DNA of 64,000 nt from Pleodorina starrii (taxonomy: Eukaryota > Chlorophyta > Chlorophyceae > Chlamydomonadales > Volvocaceae). The position numbers and the translations under genes were made by a program. The notes beneath the pieces were generated by a model. That model did no database searches. It had not been told where the DNA came from and saw only the letters and a list, made by a program, of their open reading frames with translations. The stretch lies in contig BRXU01000021.1 of NCBI GenBank assembly GCA_030267565.1, positions 2,264,501 through 2,328,500 on the forward strand. Direction: 5' to 3'. Below, piece by piece: positions 9,495-20,904 of this stretch. The stretch's first letter is position 1. Every line of letters starts with the position of its first letter.

Positions 9495-12400
9495 TCAATC
9501 ACACGCATTGTCACACGTAATTTGCTCACTCAATGGACTGGACGGTGGTGGACTGGGCGGCAGTGACGGGCTGGGTGGTGGTGGGCTGGGTGGTGATGGA
9601 CTGGGAGGTGATGGTCTGGGCGGAGGTGGGCTGGGTGGTGATGGACTGGGAGGTGATGGACTGGAAGGCGGTGGTCTGGAAGGTGACCAGCTTTGTGGCG
9701 GCGGCCTGGGCGATGGCGGGCTTGGCGGCTTAGGGGGCATTGTTCGTGCCGGACTGGGAGGGGCGGACTCCAAGGCACTGAGCTGAGGACACTCTGATGA
9801 GGAGGCGGTGAAGCGGCAGAGGTGCACTCGCATGGTGTCCACGTCCACCCAGGATCCACCGTACAAAACCAATTTGAACTTGTCCAAGATGAGCGGCTGT
9901 AGAGATCCAACCGCGCCAATGAACTGAATCCGATGGTCCTTATTGCTGTATGTTTGCGGGTCATTGTCCTGTGGATGGATGGCCGTGTGTAGATATAGAC
10001 AGAGAGGCACAACGGAGAGGTACAGTCATCAATGGCACAAGGACGTTACAACGATAGGGTGGCACACACGCATTTACTCCATTCGGTGTTTTCAGCATTC
10101 CAGGGCAAGTCAGTGTGCGTGACGGCAGAGGGCGGGTACTCACGGGGGTCGATTTTGGGTGACGGCAAAGGCTTGTCGCAGGTCGATACAACATCAGCCT
10201 ACACCAGTAGCTATCCCCTAGGAAGTGCCTGAGAGTTAGGGCACTGAATTGGTGGCCGAGCGGTCACCGGTTCGATCCCGTTCTACGCAGAGGGCTGGGT
10301 GACCGATGGGGGCCCTGGTGTGGGAACGAACAGCAGGTGACCGCATGGCTCTTTAGCCATGTCCCTGTCCCCTGCACTGGTAGAACTCATCACGGTTGAA
10401 TGTTCAACAATGATGTGTCTGGCATATCTGGGAAGAATGTGCGCGGGTACCCAGATGTGATCCGAGTGAGACGGAATCCAGACACTGAGTGGGTGGGAGA
10501 AGCAACCCATCTTAGTCAAAAAGGCGGTCACCGCGTTAATGGGCTGTACCCGCCGATGAGGCATCAGTCTGTTCCCTTAACCCACGCTAGGGCCTACGGT
10601 CCAGCGTAAAACTTTCTTTCTTTCTTTCCTACACCAGCAGCCAACTTCCGTAAGTAGTGCGCGCTGCCTCACTTATTTGCCCCGTTTATTACATGCTCCA
10701 TTTGCACGCACATTACGGTAGATGCTTACCTTGGTGGCATTCACTTCATGGACATTGACCTTGGATGCGTAGTCGGCCCCTAACGCAGCGTCACCACCCT
10801 TTGCAACCCGAACAGCAATGTAGATGTTCCTGGCTAGCGAAGGCTGAGAGTAGGTTGGCAGCCAGTCTGGCAGCACACGCAGGTAGTTGTTGTCACCGGT
10901 GAGGTGGGTGGCTGGCAGCACGAACGACTTGGCGACCCCAGGCAGGAGGATGCTACCATCCAGGTTGTCGCCATCCACAGCCGGTGTGGCCCAGCCCATG
11001 CGTGCGTTCTCAACCGCATTAGGGCAGGCATCACCCCGGCCCATAGCCGATGAATAATCGCCGTACTCGACACCGTTTTGCCATGAGTGATACAGGCCTG
11101 CACGCACGTACGTACATACACAGCACCCCCAGGTAGTTCGTCCAGGCATGGCGCAGTACGTACATACATAGCGAGCAGTGCAGCAGGTCAATGGCGGGCG
11201 GGTTAGGTAGGTGGAATGCGGCTGCAGATAAATGCGATGATGAAAGTCAGGTAGATAGGGCTGCGGGTGTGTGGTAGTGTTGTCTTGTGTATGCGTGTCT
11301 TGCACCCCTACCTATCTACGTCTGCTGCCTCGCTGCACTACTGCTGATGGACGGGCGTTCTCACCCTCAGCACGTTCGTTCAGTGGGCCGGTCAGGGTCG
11401 GTCCGAGGCGTCTGTAGATAGATGAGGCCTGCAGGCGGCGGCAGGTCCCGCCGCCTGCACTCTAATTTGCGGCTACTTCGTGTGACAACGCGCATAACAC
11501 AACATGCCACGCACTATAACACAACAATTGATTGTGTGTCGGTACTGCTGCGTTGCAGTTGGTGCACTCGTTTGCACCCCTGTGACCCAGTCATCAGCTA
11601 TGGGCAGGTCGTCCACCCATTCGCTTTTCCCATCCACCACGCACGGCGTGCATAAGTCATTGAACCCGCGATTACGCACCGTAATTGTGTATGGACTCCT
11701 GCATAGCCGTCGCCCATCTGTACACCCCGTACGATGACGTCTGCAGCCATGTCTGCCTACCCGGTACCAGTGCAAGGCCGGACCAGGCACAGACGAACCG
11801 CAAGCTGGGAGGAAGGATGTAGGTGTAGTGTGTGAAGCTTGTAAAGGCAGCATCTCCAATGATCTTCTTGGTCGCTAAGTCCGCGAGCGTGTAGATCGCC
11901 CACCAGGCGCAAGAGGCTGTGATTGGCGTCGAGCACATGTGCGGTACGACCACGGCCCTGAATGAGGTTGCATTGATGTTGAACTTGCCGTACGAGCACT
12001 GTGTGAATTTCTGGGCAATTCCGCCGGCCCCGTCCTTGCTTGGACCCAGGTACAGGGTGCGCACGTCATCTTCAGTTAGGTTGGCCCGTATGCCGCAGTC
12101 CGGATAGTCCAGGATCATTACCAGGAGGCGTTGGGATATGGTCTCATTGCTGGAGAGCGATGCGAGAGATGGTGCGGGCTCCAGGACGGTTAGCACTGAT
12201 GAGGCATCCGGGGAACACTGATTGCTGCTGCTGGATGCACTGAAGAGGCAGTCCTGTCGAGGTGTGTTCACGGGCAGCAAAGGGCGCAGATTGTACTTAT
12301 TCCCGTACAAGTTGTGGGATGATATATCAATTAGAGCATCTGCGGGCCGGCGCGCATCGCCACCCGGAGAGGAAACCCGAAACGTTGGACGAACGAACGG

Positions 12401-14365
12401 ACGGAAGGGTGTTGGGATGGAAGGGCAGGTGAGCAAGGCTCCACGTACGGCGTGCCTTATTCCTTGCACCGGCATGCACACATGGCGAAAAGGAATTCCG
12501 CGCGGCCTTCGGTTCTTCGTCATCGTCGGTTCTTACACTTGGGTAGGCAGCACGCACAAACAAACGCCAGCAAGAAAGCGTGCGTGCATCTACACACATA
12601 TACCGGTACCGGTATATCCACGCAATGAAGCATACATGTGCCCCGCGCCTGCGTCGTCATAACCTAATTCGCTACCTTGCGCTGGATACGACGGATGTAC
12701 CTACCCAGATACGAACATAGCACGGTATGCACGTATGTCCGGTTCCGCACCAGCCGCCGCACTCTATGCCACTCACTCACTTACCAGCTGCACCACAGCA
12801 CCGGGCGAAACCGGATTGCCCTTGAAGTCCTTCTCGGGCGGTGTGTACGCGTTACCCAGCAGCGTCAGTTCCCCAGCAGCGTCGACGATGACCCAAAGGT
12901 CGGTCGTGTTGTCCCGCGTAATGAAACGCAACTCCCCCACAATTAGCTTCCTCACTCCAGCAGCAGCAGCAACTACCGGTGGTATGCCTTTCGTTTGGTC
13001 CAACGTGGGCGGGACTGCACGGCGCGGGCGCGCAACCGCCAACAACGAACGAAGCAGGGATAGGTCATGCACGTGCACATGAGCACATGTGCGTGTTAAC
13101 TACGATAGATGTAAGAGATAGTGACATACAACGGCACGACGACGATCTGTGCAAACCGCCGACTGACACAGCGGGTCCGCACCAACGTGATTGTTGTGAT
13201 TATTATCCACTAGCTAAACATGCATACACTCTTGCATGAATGGGGACAGATATTGTAATGCTTGGGCGGAGCAAAGCAAGGCTCCTCGAGATGCTGTGCG
13301 ACGCCTTTCTTAGGCTTCATGTTAGCCGTATGTACGGCATCTGTGCGGTATTGTAACCGCCGTGTTACAGATATCCATCAATGGACGAGCTACATGTGCG
13401 TGTACATGTGCACATTACTAGTCGTTCGTTAGTTTGAACACGCGCGCGCCACGAAATGCTCAGAACCGAGCTGTAATGTCCAGGCAAATAAAGTGCGAGC
13501 CTATTGGTTACTGCTGCTGGCGTTATTGGCTGGCTGCTGACGATCGCCGTACCTGGAAGCGGAGAAGGTGGCGGCGGCGATGGCCCAGGTCTGGGAGGCG
13601 GACGTGGGCTGGTTACCACAAGCGCTGGTGGAGGCGGTGCTGGAGATGGTGGTGGAGAAGGCGGTGGATACATACAGCGGAGGAGATGATGGTGGTGGTG
13701 GCGGTAGTGGTCAAGGAGATGGTGGTGGAAAGGGCGGTGTTGGAGACAGTGGTGGAGACGGCGGCGACAATAGATTTGCGAGGCGTGCAGGCAGCAGGGT
13801 TCAAGGGGCATTGACCGCAGGGTTCAGGGTGTGGGAGGAAAAGAGGTCACTAGCTATCAGACAACACCGTGTTATGGGCATACGGACAAACACCCATCGT
13901 GTTATGGGCAGGGAATGAACAGGCAGCACGCAGGTAGAGGAGCAGCGATGAAAGTGAGGAGAATAGCAATAATGGCAAGGATCAGAATTGCTTCATGCGT
14001 AATACATCAGGGATGCATGAAAAACAAGCTGGAGGGATTTACCACCCCGCATCAACCGTCGTGTTGGTGTAAGGGAGGGTGAGCAGTGACGTGCACTGCC
14101 CCATCGGCGGCCCCCCCTCCCCACCTCGTCGTTTACGAATACCACCGCACGTGTGCGGAACTATTCACTTATAAGTTGAAATTAAACGGCAGCATGCATG
14201 CTAAAACAGGTTGGCTTTCCCAGAGTGTCAGCATCGATCATGCATGCACTAACGTGGATAACAGTTTACTGTGCGATGGGTCGACTCACCGAGGGCGTTG
14301 CCAACCTGGCCGCTACCCAACAGCAAGACACCCAGCAATAGAAGAGCCGGATAGCATGAAGCCAT
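9495..14365 (-). CDS. VMP/gametolysin-type secreted metalloprotease (peptidase M11) with Pro/Ser-rich tails
   Basis: Minus-strand model: exons 14365-14290, 13639-13553, 12972-12781, 12339-11680, 11097-10730 and 9968-9495, 618 residues, with phase kept at all five introns. Residues 1-25 look like a signal peptide (MASCYPALLLLGVLLLGSG). A short Pro-rich exon follows, then a prodomain-like region. The catalytic part carries QESIHNYGLYH (residues 332-342), matching Q-E-x-x-H-x-x-G-x-x-H across the exon 4/5 junction, and later MGWATP as a likely Met-turn. The C-terminus is a long PPSPP hydroxyproline-rich-type tract. In the family, gametolysin (HExxH) and Volvox VMP (QExxH) degrade or remodel the glycoprotein wall; secretion to the wall is inferred. 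Uncertain points: the exon 3 donor (12781, or 12785 with a different exon 4 start at 12253), the start (14461 is in frame but would bury the signal peptide), and the C-terminus (stop at 9495, or a splice at GTGAGC near 9530). Intron 5 carries a SINE. Confidence 0.85.
10198..10641. repeat. Target-site duplication flanking SINE copy 2
   Basis: CCTACACCAGTAGC (10198-10211) and CCTACACCAGCAGC (10628-10641) flank the element, differing at one base. This marks a retroposition event in the metalloprotease intron. Confidence 0.85.
10211..10629 (+). mobile_element. SINE copy 2, inserted in metalloprotease intron 5
   Basis: This is the best preserved of three copies. Near its 5' end it has TGGCCGAGCGG (10253-10263), which resembles the A box of tRNA-Leu/Ser, and GGTTCGATCCC (10269-10279), a perfect B box. 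The element ends in a (TTTC)n tail and is bounded by a 14-bp target-site duplication. A tRNA-related pol III SINE mobilised by a LINE is the natural reading. The two boxes are only 5 nt apart, however, far closer than in a tRNA gene. It is antisense to the host gene and lies between exon 5 (ending 10730) and exon 6 (starting 9968), so it should be spliced out. Confidence 0.88.
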
Positions 14366-15055
14366 TCTCTTAAAGTCAGATACAACGCCCTTGGAGACGG
14401 CTGCGGTCGCCCGCTGATTCTGTTGAAGGTGCGCGCGCAAACTCCCCTGAAGCTGCTGCAACGAGTATCATTGGTTACGTAATGTCAGGCTCCCGCTACG
14501 ATTACTCCAACCACTACTGTCGGTATGTGTAGCCCGCCGTTAGCCCTGCCCGCCGTTGTTGTCCTCCTCACCTCGGATAACAATGGTTCCAAAGTGAAAC
14601 AATAAATTGACGATTATTTGTCTGTAAAGCTACGAAGGCTCCGATCTGCTGTCTTCACACAAGGACGAACTTCGTTCACCAGGCAGAGGCGTGCCCCGGC
14701 ACGCGCGCGCCTTTGGGACCCGATCGAGCTACGCTTCGCTGCTCCCTCCCAGTGCGACCTGGGCACGGATGTCCTCCTCGGAGAACGGATTCTTGAAAGG
14801 AATTACAAATTACTGATTCACGCGCGCGGTCTGTCAATCGCGGATCTGTGAATATACGCTACTTAGAGGCTTATTACACTGCAAAGTGCGAGACACAGAT
14901 AAGTTGTCATGCACAGCCGCCGGACTTCACACTAGCCCACGCTATTCAGTTACCTTCACTCCAGGGAAATCCGCACCGTACGAGGTAGGGAATCCTTCCT
15001 CGATAATAAGGGCCCCGTACATCAGCAACAAACAAATGTAATAATAATTAATAAT
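14366..15055. other. Upstream region of metalloprotease gene; no gene seen
   Basis: It contains the presumed promoter and 5' UTR of the minus-strand metalloprotease. No other coding sequence can be supported. The last part is AT-rich (TAATAATAATTAATAATTAA, 15037-15057) and leads directly into the 457-bp repeat. Confidence 0.5.
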
Positions 15056-15512
15056 TAACGACGACTCAGGCGCCGCACTAAAACGATTACGGAAGCTGAC
15101 CCGATCGAATGGGCGAAGACCACCGGTTCCTGACGGAGAGAGAGAGATTGTTACAGTTGTACGGTATGGTCCCATTCTCCTCTGGGCACCATCCGCACCA
15201 CAGAACATGACGGAAAGTGAACAGTTCGTAGTGCTCGTCACGCTCCATGGCAGTCACACGAGATAGCGTGACACAAGGTCCCTTAGGAGGGACACAACTA
15301 CATCCCGAGTTGACGCCAACTTTACAAGTTCCTGGGCAAGCCTTTACGCTTGAACCAAAGGTTCTATCACAATACGCATTAACTCTGTTGGTGCCTAATG
15401 AGGCATAAGGCATTACATGTGTGCGAGCCAGGCTTGCTATCTTAGGATAGTAATATCGTTTTGACCAAAACTTTGGAGCATTTTCGATATTTGTTTTACG
15501 ATTTAGCTATGA
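15056..15512. repeat. 457-bp direct repeat, left copy
   Basis: Nearly identical to 20905-21361: I found one difference (CAGAACATGACGG here, CAGAACCTGACGG there). Identity starts at TAACGACGACTC and ends at TTTAGCTATGA; sequence outside these points is unrelated. The two copies bracket the LINE exactly. A 108-codon minus-strand ORF lies inside both copies but resembles nothing known. Confidence 0.93.
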
Positions 15513-18500
15513 GCTATGACCCGGAGCTGGACTCGTCAGCGGGCCCAGGGGGCCGTCGAGGGGACGGGCCGATAGCGGACATGAGACGGCAGGCGGGCCC
15601 CATCATGGTTGACACCCACCGACACCTCCACCCCCAGCGCCGCGACTTCACCCACCTGTACCGCGCGCCCATCCCGGGGGGCTCCCGCCTCGACCGCATC
15701 TACATCAACCAACCCATGCTGCCGTACATATGCCACACCGCCATCACCTTCCACACACCGTCAGACCACAGGATCGCGGTGCTGCACCTGCTGCCACGCC
15801 GGAGTGAGGAGCGGGGCCCAGGCATCCGGCGCACCCGCCTGGCCTTCACGGGGCACGAGGACCTCGCAGCCAGCATGGACGCCTGGATCCGCAGCCAGTG
15901 CGCGGAGGCGCCCTCTGCCGAGAACAATCCGGCAGGCCTGATCGCGTGGTGGCCGGGCTTCAAACGCCGCCTCGCCAGCCTGGCCCACCGGCTCAACAAA
16001 GCAGCACAGCAACGCAGGCAGCGGCCCGGCACCCGTGCCCGGGAGGCACTCACAGCGGTTCAGCTGGCCCAGCAGGCAGTTGATGCAGCGCCCACAGCAC
16101 CCCAGCCGCTGCAGCAATTAGCGGAGGCACAGGCGGCCTTAGCCAGGGCACACCAAGAGGACGGCCGCAAGGCAGCGAAAGAAACACGCGCCCATTGGCT
16201 CCGGGCGGGTGAGCGGGCCGGCCCCGCCCTGACAGCATTCCTGCAAGCCCAGACGGCCGAGCAACAGCCCGCCCCAGTCGCGCTCCAAGCACGCACCGGT
16301 CGCCTGGTCACCAATCCAGCACAACTGCCGCAGGTCGTAGCGGATTTCTGGGCCGAGATCTGCCGGACACCCACTTTCGTCAGCCCCGATGCTCGAAAGG
16401 CGGTGCTAGCACAGCTGTCTGCGGCCAACATCAGGCTCCCCACTGAGGCGGATGAGCAGCTGGGCTCCAAAACCATCACAGCAGCAGAGCTGCGAGTCGC
16501 GCTGGTCAAGAGCCAGCCCGGCAAGGCACCAGGATGGGACGGCATCCCAGCCGACCTGTACCGCAAGTTCTGGTCCGCCATTGGCCCCACCATGGCCGGC
16601 CTATTCACGGCCATTGGCATGACGGGGCAGGTGCCGGCCGGTTTCCTTGAGGGCGTTATCACGGTGCTCTACAAGAAGGGCGACCCCAAACAGCCCGGTA
16701 ACTACCGCCCCATCACGCTGCTGTGCTCAGACTACCGTCTGCTCGCCAAGGTGCTGGCCAACCGCCTGGGCCCAGCCCTGGGAAGCGTCATCTCCCCCGA
16801 ACAATCGGCCTTCCTCCCCAAACGACTCATCGGGGCCAGCGTGATGTTCCTGCGCCACCTATCCCACCTCCTCCGCAAGCAGAACCGCCGGGGCCTCCTG
16901 GCGTTCCTGGACTTCGCGAAGGCATACGACACGGTGGACCGTGGCTTCCTGCTGGCCGCAATGGAGACGATGGGGGCGGGCCCGCAGCTGTGCAGCTGGG
17001 TACAGCTGCTACTCAGCAACACGCAGGCACGAGCCATGGTCAACGGCTTCAAATCGAGGCTGGTCGTGATGGAGGCAGGTGTGCGGCAGGGGTGCCCCCT
17101 TGCGCCCCTGCTGTACCTCTTTGTCGCTCAGGCCCTGCTATGCTGGCTACAGAGCCGAGACGTGGGAATCAGACTACTACCCAGTGCTCCAGACCGCATC
17201 ACAGCCTGCCAGTTCGCGAGGAGTCCGTGCCATCCTTCCTGGAGGCCATGGAGACCTTTGCCCGGGCATCAGGCCAACGCCTCAATCTGGATAAAGTAGA
17301 GCTTCTGAGGGTGGGCGCCGAGAACCCGCAGCAGCAACAACAACCGGCGGGCAGGCAACAGCCGCAGCCACCGCAGCAGCAACACCAGCCGCAGCAGGAA
17401 ACCATTGGCGGGCTCAAAGTGGTCACCACCGCCACAGCCCTGAACTTGCCGGTGGACAACCGGCCCAGCCCCCCGCAGCCCGACTGGCCCAAGATGCTGG
17501 CGGGGGCCTACAAGCGGATGCAGCGGCTCTCCCGCTTCCCGCTGTCGGCCTTTGGCCGGGCCACCGCTGCGTCAGCCTACGGCCTGCAAACGGTCACCTG
17601 GCACATGGAGCACGGCGGGCCGCCCCCGGACAGCACGCTGAACCACATCGGGCGGCTGACGGCCCGCCTAGTCGACCGGCGACAGGGCCCAGAGGACCGG
17701 GGCCAGCGCCTCACCGGCATACCCAGCAGTCTCCTGGCCGGCCACCCATCGGCCGGGGGCTTTGGCCTGCTACCGCTCTCCCAACACATTCGCGCGCGCC
17801 ACGCGGTCTGGGCCGTACGCTTCATGGCGCAGGCTATGCCGACGGCAGGAGATGGGGAAGGGGGTGTGGGAGCTGAGGCGGCCGCGGAGGCAGGCGGGGA
17901 TGGCGGGGGGGCAGTGGCAGCCGGCAGTGAGGCCAGGGTCCTACACCCTTGGATCCGCACACTGTCCGCCTACCTGGAGCTCGTCCACCCCGCTTTCCAG
18001 CCGTGGGCCCTGACAACTGCCCGGGCCACGGGGCCCTGGCTCGGCGGCAGCGACCTGCCCGCCGACATCAGCCGGATCGTGGGGGCCCTGGGGCACCTGC
18101 CACCGCCGGAGGACATTGGCAGATCTCCGCTGGTGCCCGGCGACTGGTGCTGGGGGGCCGCGCTGTGGGGCAACCCGCTGCTGCCCAACGCCGCCAACGA
18201 CGCAAACGTCGTGGCCGTCAGCCGTCGACCGGGCCTGGAAGCATACCATGCGGGGCTAACGTCATGCAGGAAACTGCGCACGGTAGGAGACCTGGTACGG
18301 GTATGGGTGACACTGGACGGCAGCCAAGCCACCACCCTCCAAGGAGCGGCCTGGCATGAGTGGGCCCGGGAGCACCTCGACCCAGCCGCGACCCCAGCCC
18401 AGCTGCAGGACAAGGAAACGGCCCGTGCAGCTCTGGGGGCCTTGCATAACGATATCAGCCCGGCCTGGCTGGAGGCAGCGGGTGTGGTGGAGACCAGGCT

Positions 18501-19677
18501 ACAGCAGCAGCGGCAGCAGGCGGAGGCGGAAGGACTCCAGCAGCAACAGCAACCGCCGGCACCGCCACCGCCAGTTTGCGTGCAGGTGATGGCCATGATC
18601 GTCGGGCGACTGGGGTGGCGCCTTCCCGGGGGAACGGACGCAGTGCCGCTCCGCCGCCTGACGGTCAGCCAGGCGACACAACTACAGGACGGGCCGGCCA
18701 GCGAGCGGCGAGTGGCTTTGGTCACCAAGTTTGTGCGGGAGGCCCTGAGCACGCCGGAGAACCAGGCGCCTCCCCACCTCGCCGCCGAGCTCAGCCGTTT
18801 CCGGGCAACCCAGGCACGCCTGTGGTCCGGAGTGCGCTGGGAGAACGACAACAAGGAGACTATGTGGCGCCTAGCGGTGGACGGCGTACCCCTGCCTGGC
18901 AACACACACCTGGTCCGGGTGCCCATTGAGGCGTGCGGGTGCGGGGCCTATGGGGAGGCCGATGCCGGCCGACCCTGCTCCCCGCGACTGCACCACTTCT
19001 GGGAATGCCCGGTCGCGAGGGCCGTTCGGGAGCAGATCGACCGGCACCTGCCACCCCCCCAAGCAGCAGCGGGGGCCACCACCACCCGGCAGCAACTCTG
19101 GCTCGCCCAAGCGCCACCTGGGTGTGAGCAGGCCCCCTGGGACGTGATCGCCCTAGCGGCGCTGTCCGCCATGGAAGTCGGAAGGTGCTGCCTTCGAGCA
19201 GCAACCCGAAGGCAGGGGCGGGATGGGGCCGCAGCAGCGACGGGGCAGCAGCAGCAACAGCAGCAGCAACAGGTGCAGCCCCAGCCAGAGCAGCCCCAGC
19301 GACAGGGACCACGCCAGCGGGCCATCACCGACTTCTTCGCCCGGGAGGGAGGGGCAACACAGCAGGAGGGACCCGCGCTGAACGCCCCCGTGGGTGAATC
19401 ACCGACGCAGGAAGCAGGGGCCGGAGAGGTGGCGGCGGGGGAAGCGGCGGCGGCAGCAGTAGGGGCAGCAGCGGCAGCAGCGCGGGGTGCAGCCGAAGCC
19501 TCGCCGCTGGAACGGGCGCGCGCCCGCGCGGTGACGGACTTCTGGGCGCGCTTGCGCTCGTTCGCGGCGCTGGAGACCCCCCGGCACGGCTGGGACAGAG
19601 TGGGGCCGCAGCACCCCATCCTAGCGGTCGTTGAGGAGCGAATGCGGTGCGCAGCCCCGGTGGAGATCACGGCCTAA
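15513..19677 (+). pseudogene. Broken LINE ORF: endonuclease C-terminus, reverse transcriptase, zinc knuckle, PIP-like motifs
   Basis: The first frame (to about 17210) holds the endonuclease end with SDHRIAV, then RT motifs GKAPGWDGIP, NYRPITLL, LAFLDFAKAYDTVD and GVRQGCPLAPLLY. At the catalytic box the sequence reads CQFA and then shifts frame; the expected FADD aspartates are missing and coding resumes as EESVPSFLEAMETF (from about 17213). The deletion plus frameshift removes the two catalytic aspartates of motif C, so this copy cannot encode an active RT. The second frame runs to 19677 and includes Gln-rich linkers, a CGCG...H-H-F-W-E-C-P zf-RVT-like segment (about 18928-19013) and a low-complexity tail with ITDFF and VTDFW motifs. 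5' sequence including the endonuclease N-terminus is absent. Confidence 0.88.
19315..19338 (+). other. PIP-box-like motif QRAITDFF in LINE C-terminus
   Basis: The residues QRAITDFF match the PCNA-interacting consensus Q-x-x-[ILM]-x-x-[FY]-[FY], including the TD pair seen in strong PIP boxes. A second, weaker version, ARAVTDFW, lies at 19522-19545 and lacks the Gln. Both lie in a low-complexity tail, which fits a linear motif. PCNA binding is inferred only. Confidence 0.6.
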
Positions 19678-20904
19678 GCAGCTGTGCTAGTGACGGGGCA
19701 GGGGCGTTGGTTGGAGGGGAGGAGGGAGCGGGCGGTGGGGGGGAGGAGGGTGGGGGGGATTGGAGGGCTGGGGGGGGAGCCTGGAGAGGGCGAGTGGAGC
19801 GAGGAGAGCAGGAAGGGCGGTGGGCAAGGGGAGGGCTGGGCGTGCGGGCAAGGGTTTCCTGGCCGAGGGTCTCGTGGGCTAGCAGGGAGGGGAAGGAGCA
19901 GGCCTGTGTGCTTTGTCTGGTGTGAGTGTGGGTGTGTACCCTCTTCCCGGGAGACGGGGCCCGTCGAGGAGTAAGGGGCGGTTTTGTGCTGTCTGGCGGC
20001 TGAGGAGTGCGGCGCGGGAGGCCTGCAGTTTTGGCGCTTTAGGGAGAGGGAGAGGTGGAGAGGGAGGGGTTGCAGAGGGAGGGTAGGTGGTGCTGGGCTC
20101 CGCAGGCGGCCAGGGACGGAGGGGCAGGTTTTCTCTGCGTGGTAGGCGAGGGCAGGCAGCGCCTATGAGCCGTGCCCCGTAGTGGGTTTTCCAGGGGGGC
20201 GCCGCGCCGGCTTGTCATCCCCCCCGCGGCCGTGGGTGTTTGTTTTGCCCCGCGCTGGGCAGTGTCGGGGAACCTGTAGCCCCCAGGAGGAGGCCGCCTG
20301 GCGGGCCAACGTGCGGTTGGGTGCTTTAGTGAGCGGTTCCTGCAGCAGCACCTTGGTTGTCGTGTTCGTTGTGGCAGTTGGGCTCCTTGCTGTGCTGGCT
20401 TTCGTGGGAGCCCTTGGTGAGGGGACTCAGCCCCTCGTTCTCGTGAGGGACCTTGTCTGGGGGCCTAGGTGGGCTTTCCCTTGCCTCGTTTTTTTTCTGG
20501 GCTGCGGTGGTGCCGCCCCGTTGTCGTGGGCCCCTGCCCCAGGGGTAGAGGGCGTTCAGAGGCACTCTTTGCGTAGAGCTCTAGAGCCCCGTGAGCGCGC
20601 GAGGAGGCTGGCCAGGTGGGGGGTGGTAGCTAGTCTTGGTAGGGCGTTTTTGGTTGAGGTGTGTGACGCCTCTCGCGTGGCTCCCGCTAAGCGCGGCCCG
20701 CAGTCGTCTGCGCCACTGAGTTGGTTGGCCAGGGGCCGTGGTGGGTGCCCCTGGCTGACGCGAGTGAGGGAGTGAGGCGCGCGCGGCGGAACAGACGGAC
20801 GTAGCCGCGCGCCCGCCCCTGCGCTGTGTCTCGGCCCGGTCAGGGCCCCCGGTGCTCGTCCTGTCTCAGGGCGAGTCGCCCACAGTGTAACACCCGTTAA
20901 TAAG
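19678..20904. other. LINE 3' untranslated region, G-rich
   Basis: Follows the LINE stop codon with no new coding sequence. It is strongly G-rich on the plus strand for the first few hundred bases, then mixed. It ends where the right 457-bp repeat begins, so the whole stretch belongs to the inserted element. Confidence 0.7.

Larger units (their letters stand above)
15513..20904 (+). mobile_element. 5'-truncated L1-type non-LTR retrotransposon (LINE)
   Basis: The element begins inside the apurinic-type endonuclease domain (DPELD, then LVDTxRHLHP-like and SDHR motifs), continues through a reverse transcriptase and a C-terminal zinc-knuckle-like segment to a stop at 19675-19677, and has a long G-rich 3' region to about 20904. 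The 5' truncation fits target-primed reverse transcription. It is flanked by the 457-bp direct repeats. I see no clear poly(A) tail; the 3' end is ...CCCGTTAATAAG. Confidence 0.88.

Noticed and set aside
9508..9786. Gly-rich plus-strand ORF
   Set aside because: It is the antisense shadow of the Pro/Ser-rich tail of the metalloprotease.
10140..10195. Possible extra metalloprotease exon (minus strand, TCDKPLPSPKIDP with a GTGAGT donor)
   Set aside because: Including it puts the last exon out of frame with an immediate stop. Exon 5 joins exon 6 directly in phase and fits the family.
15087..15413. 108-codon minus ORF, repeated at 20936-21262
   Set aside because: Present in both copies only because the 457-bp block is duplicated; no recognisable domain and no splice context.
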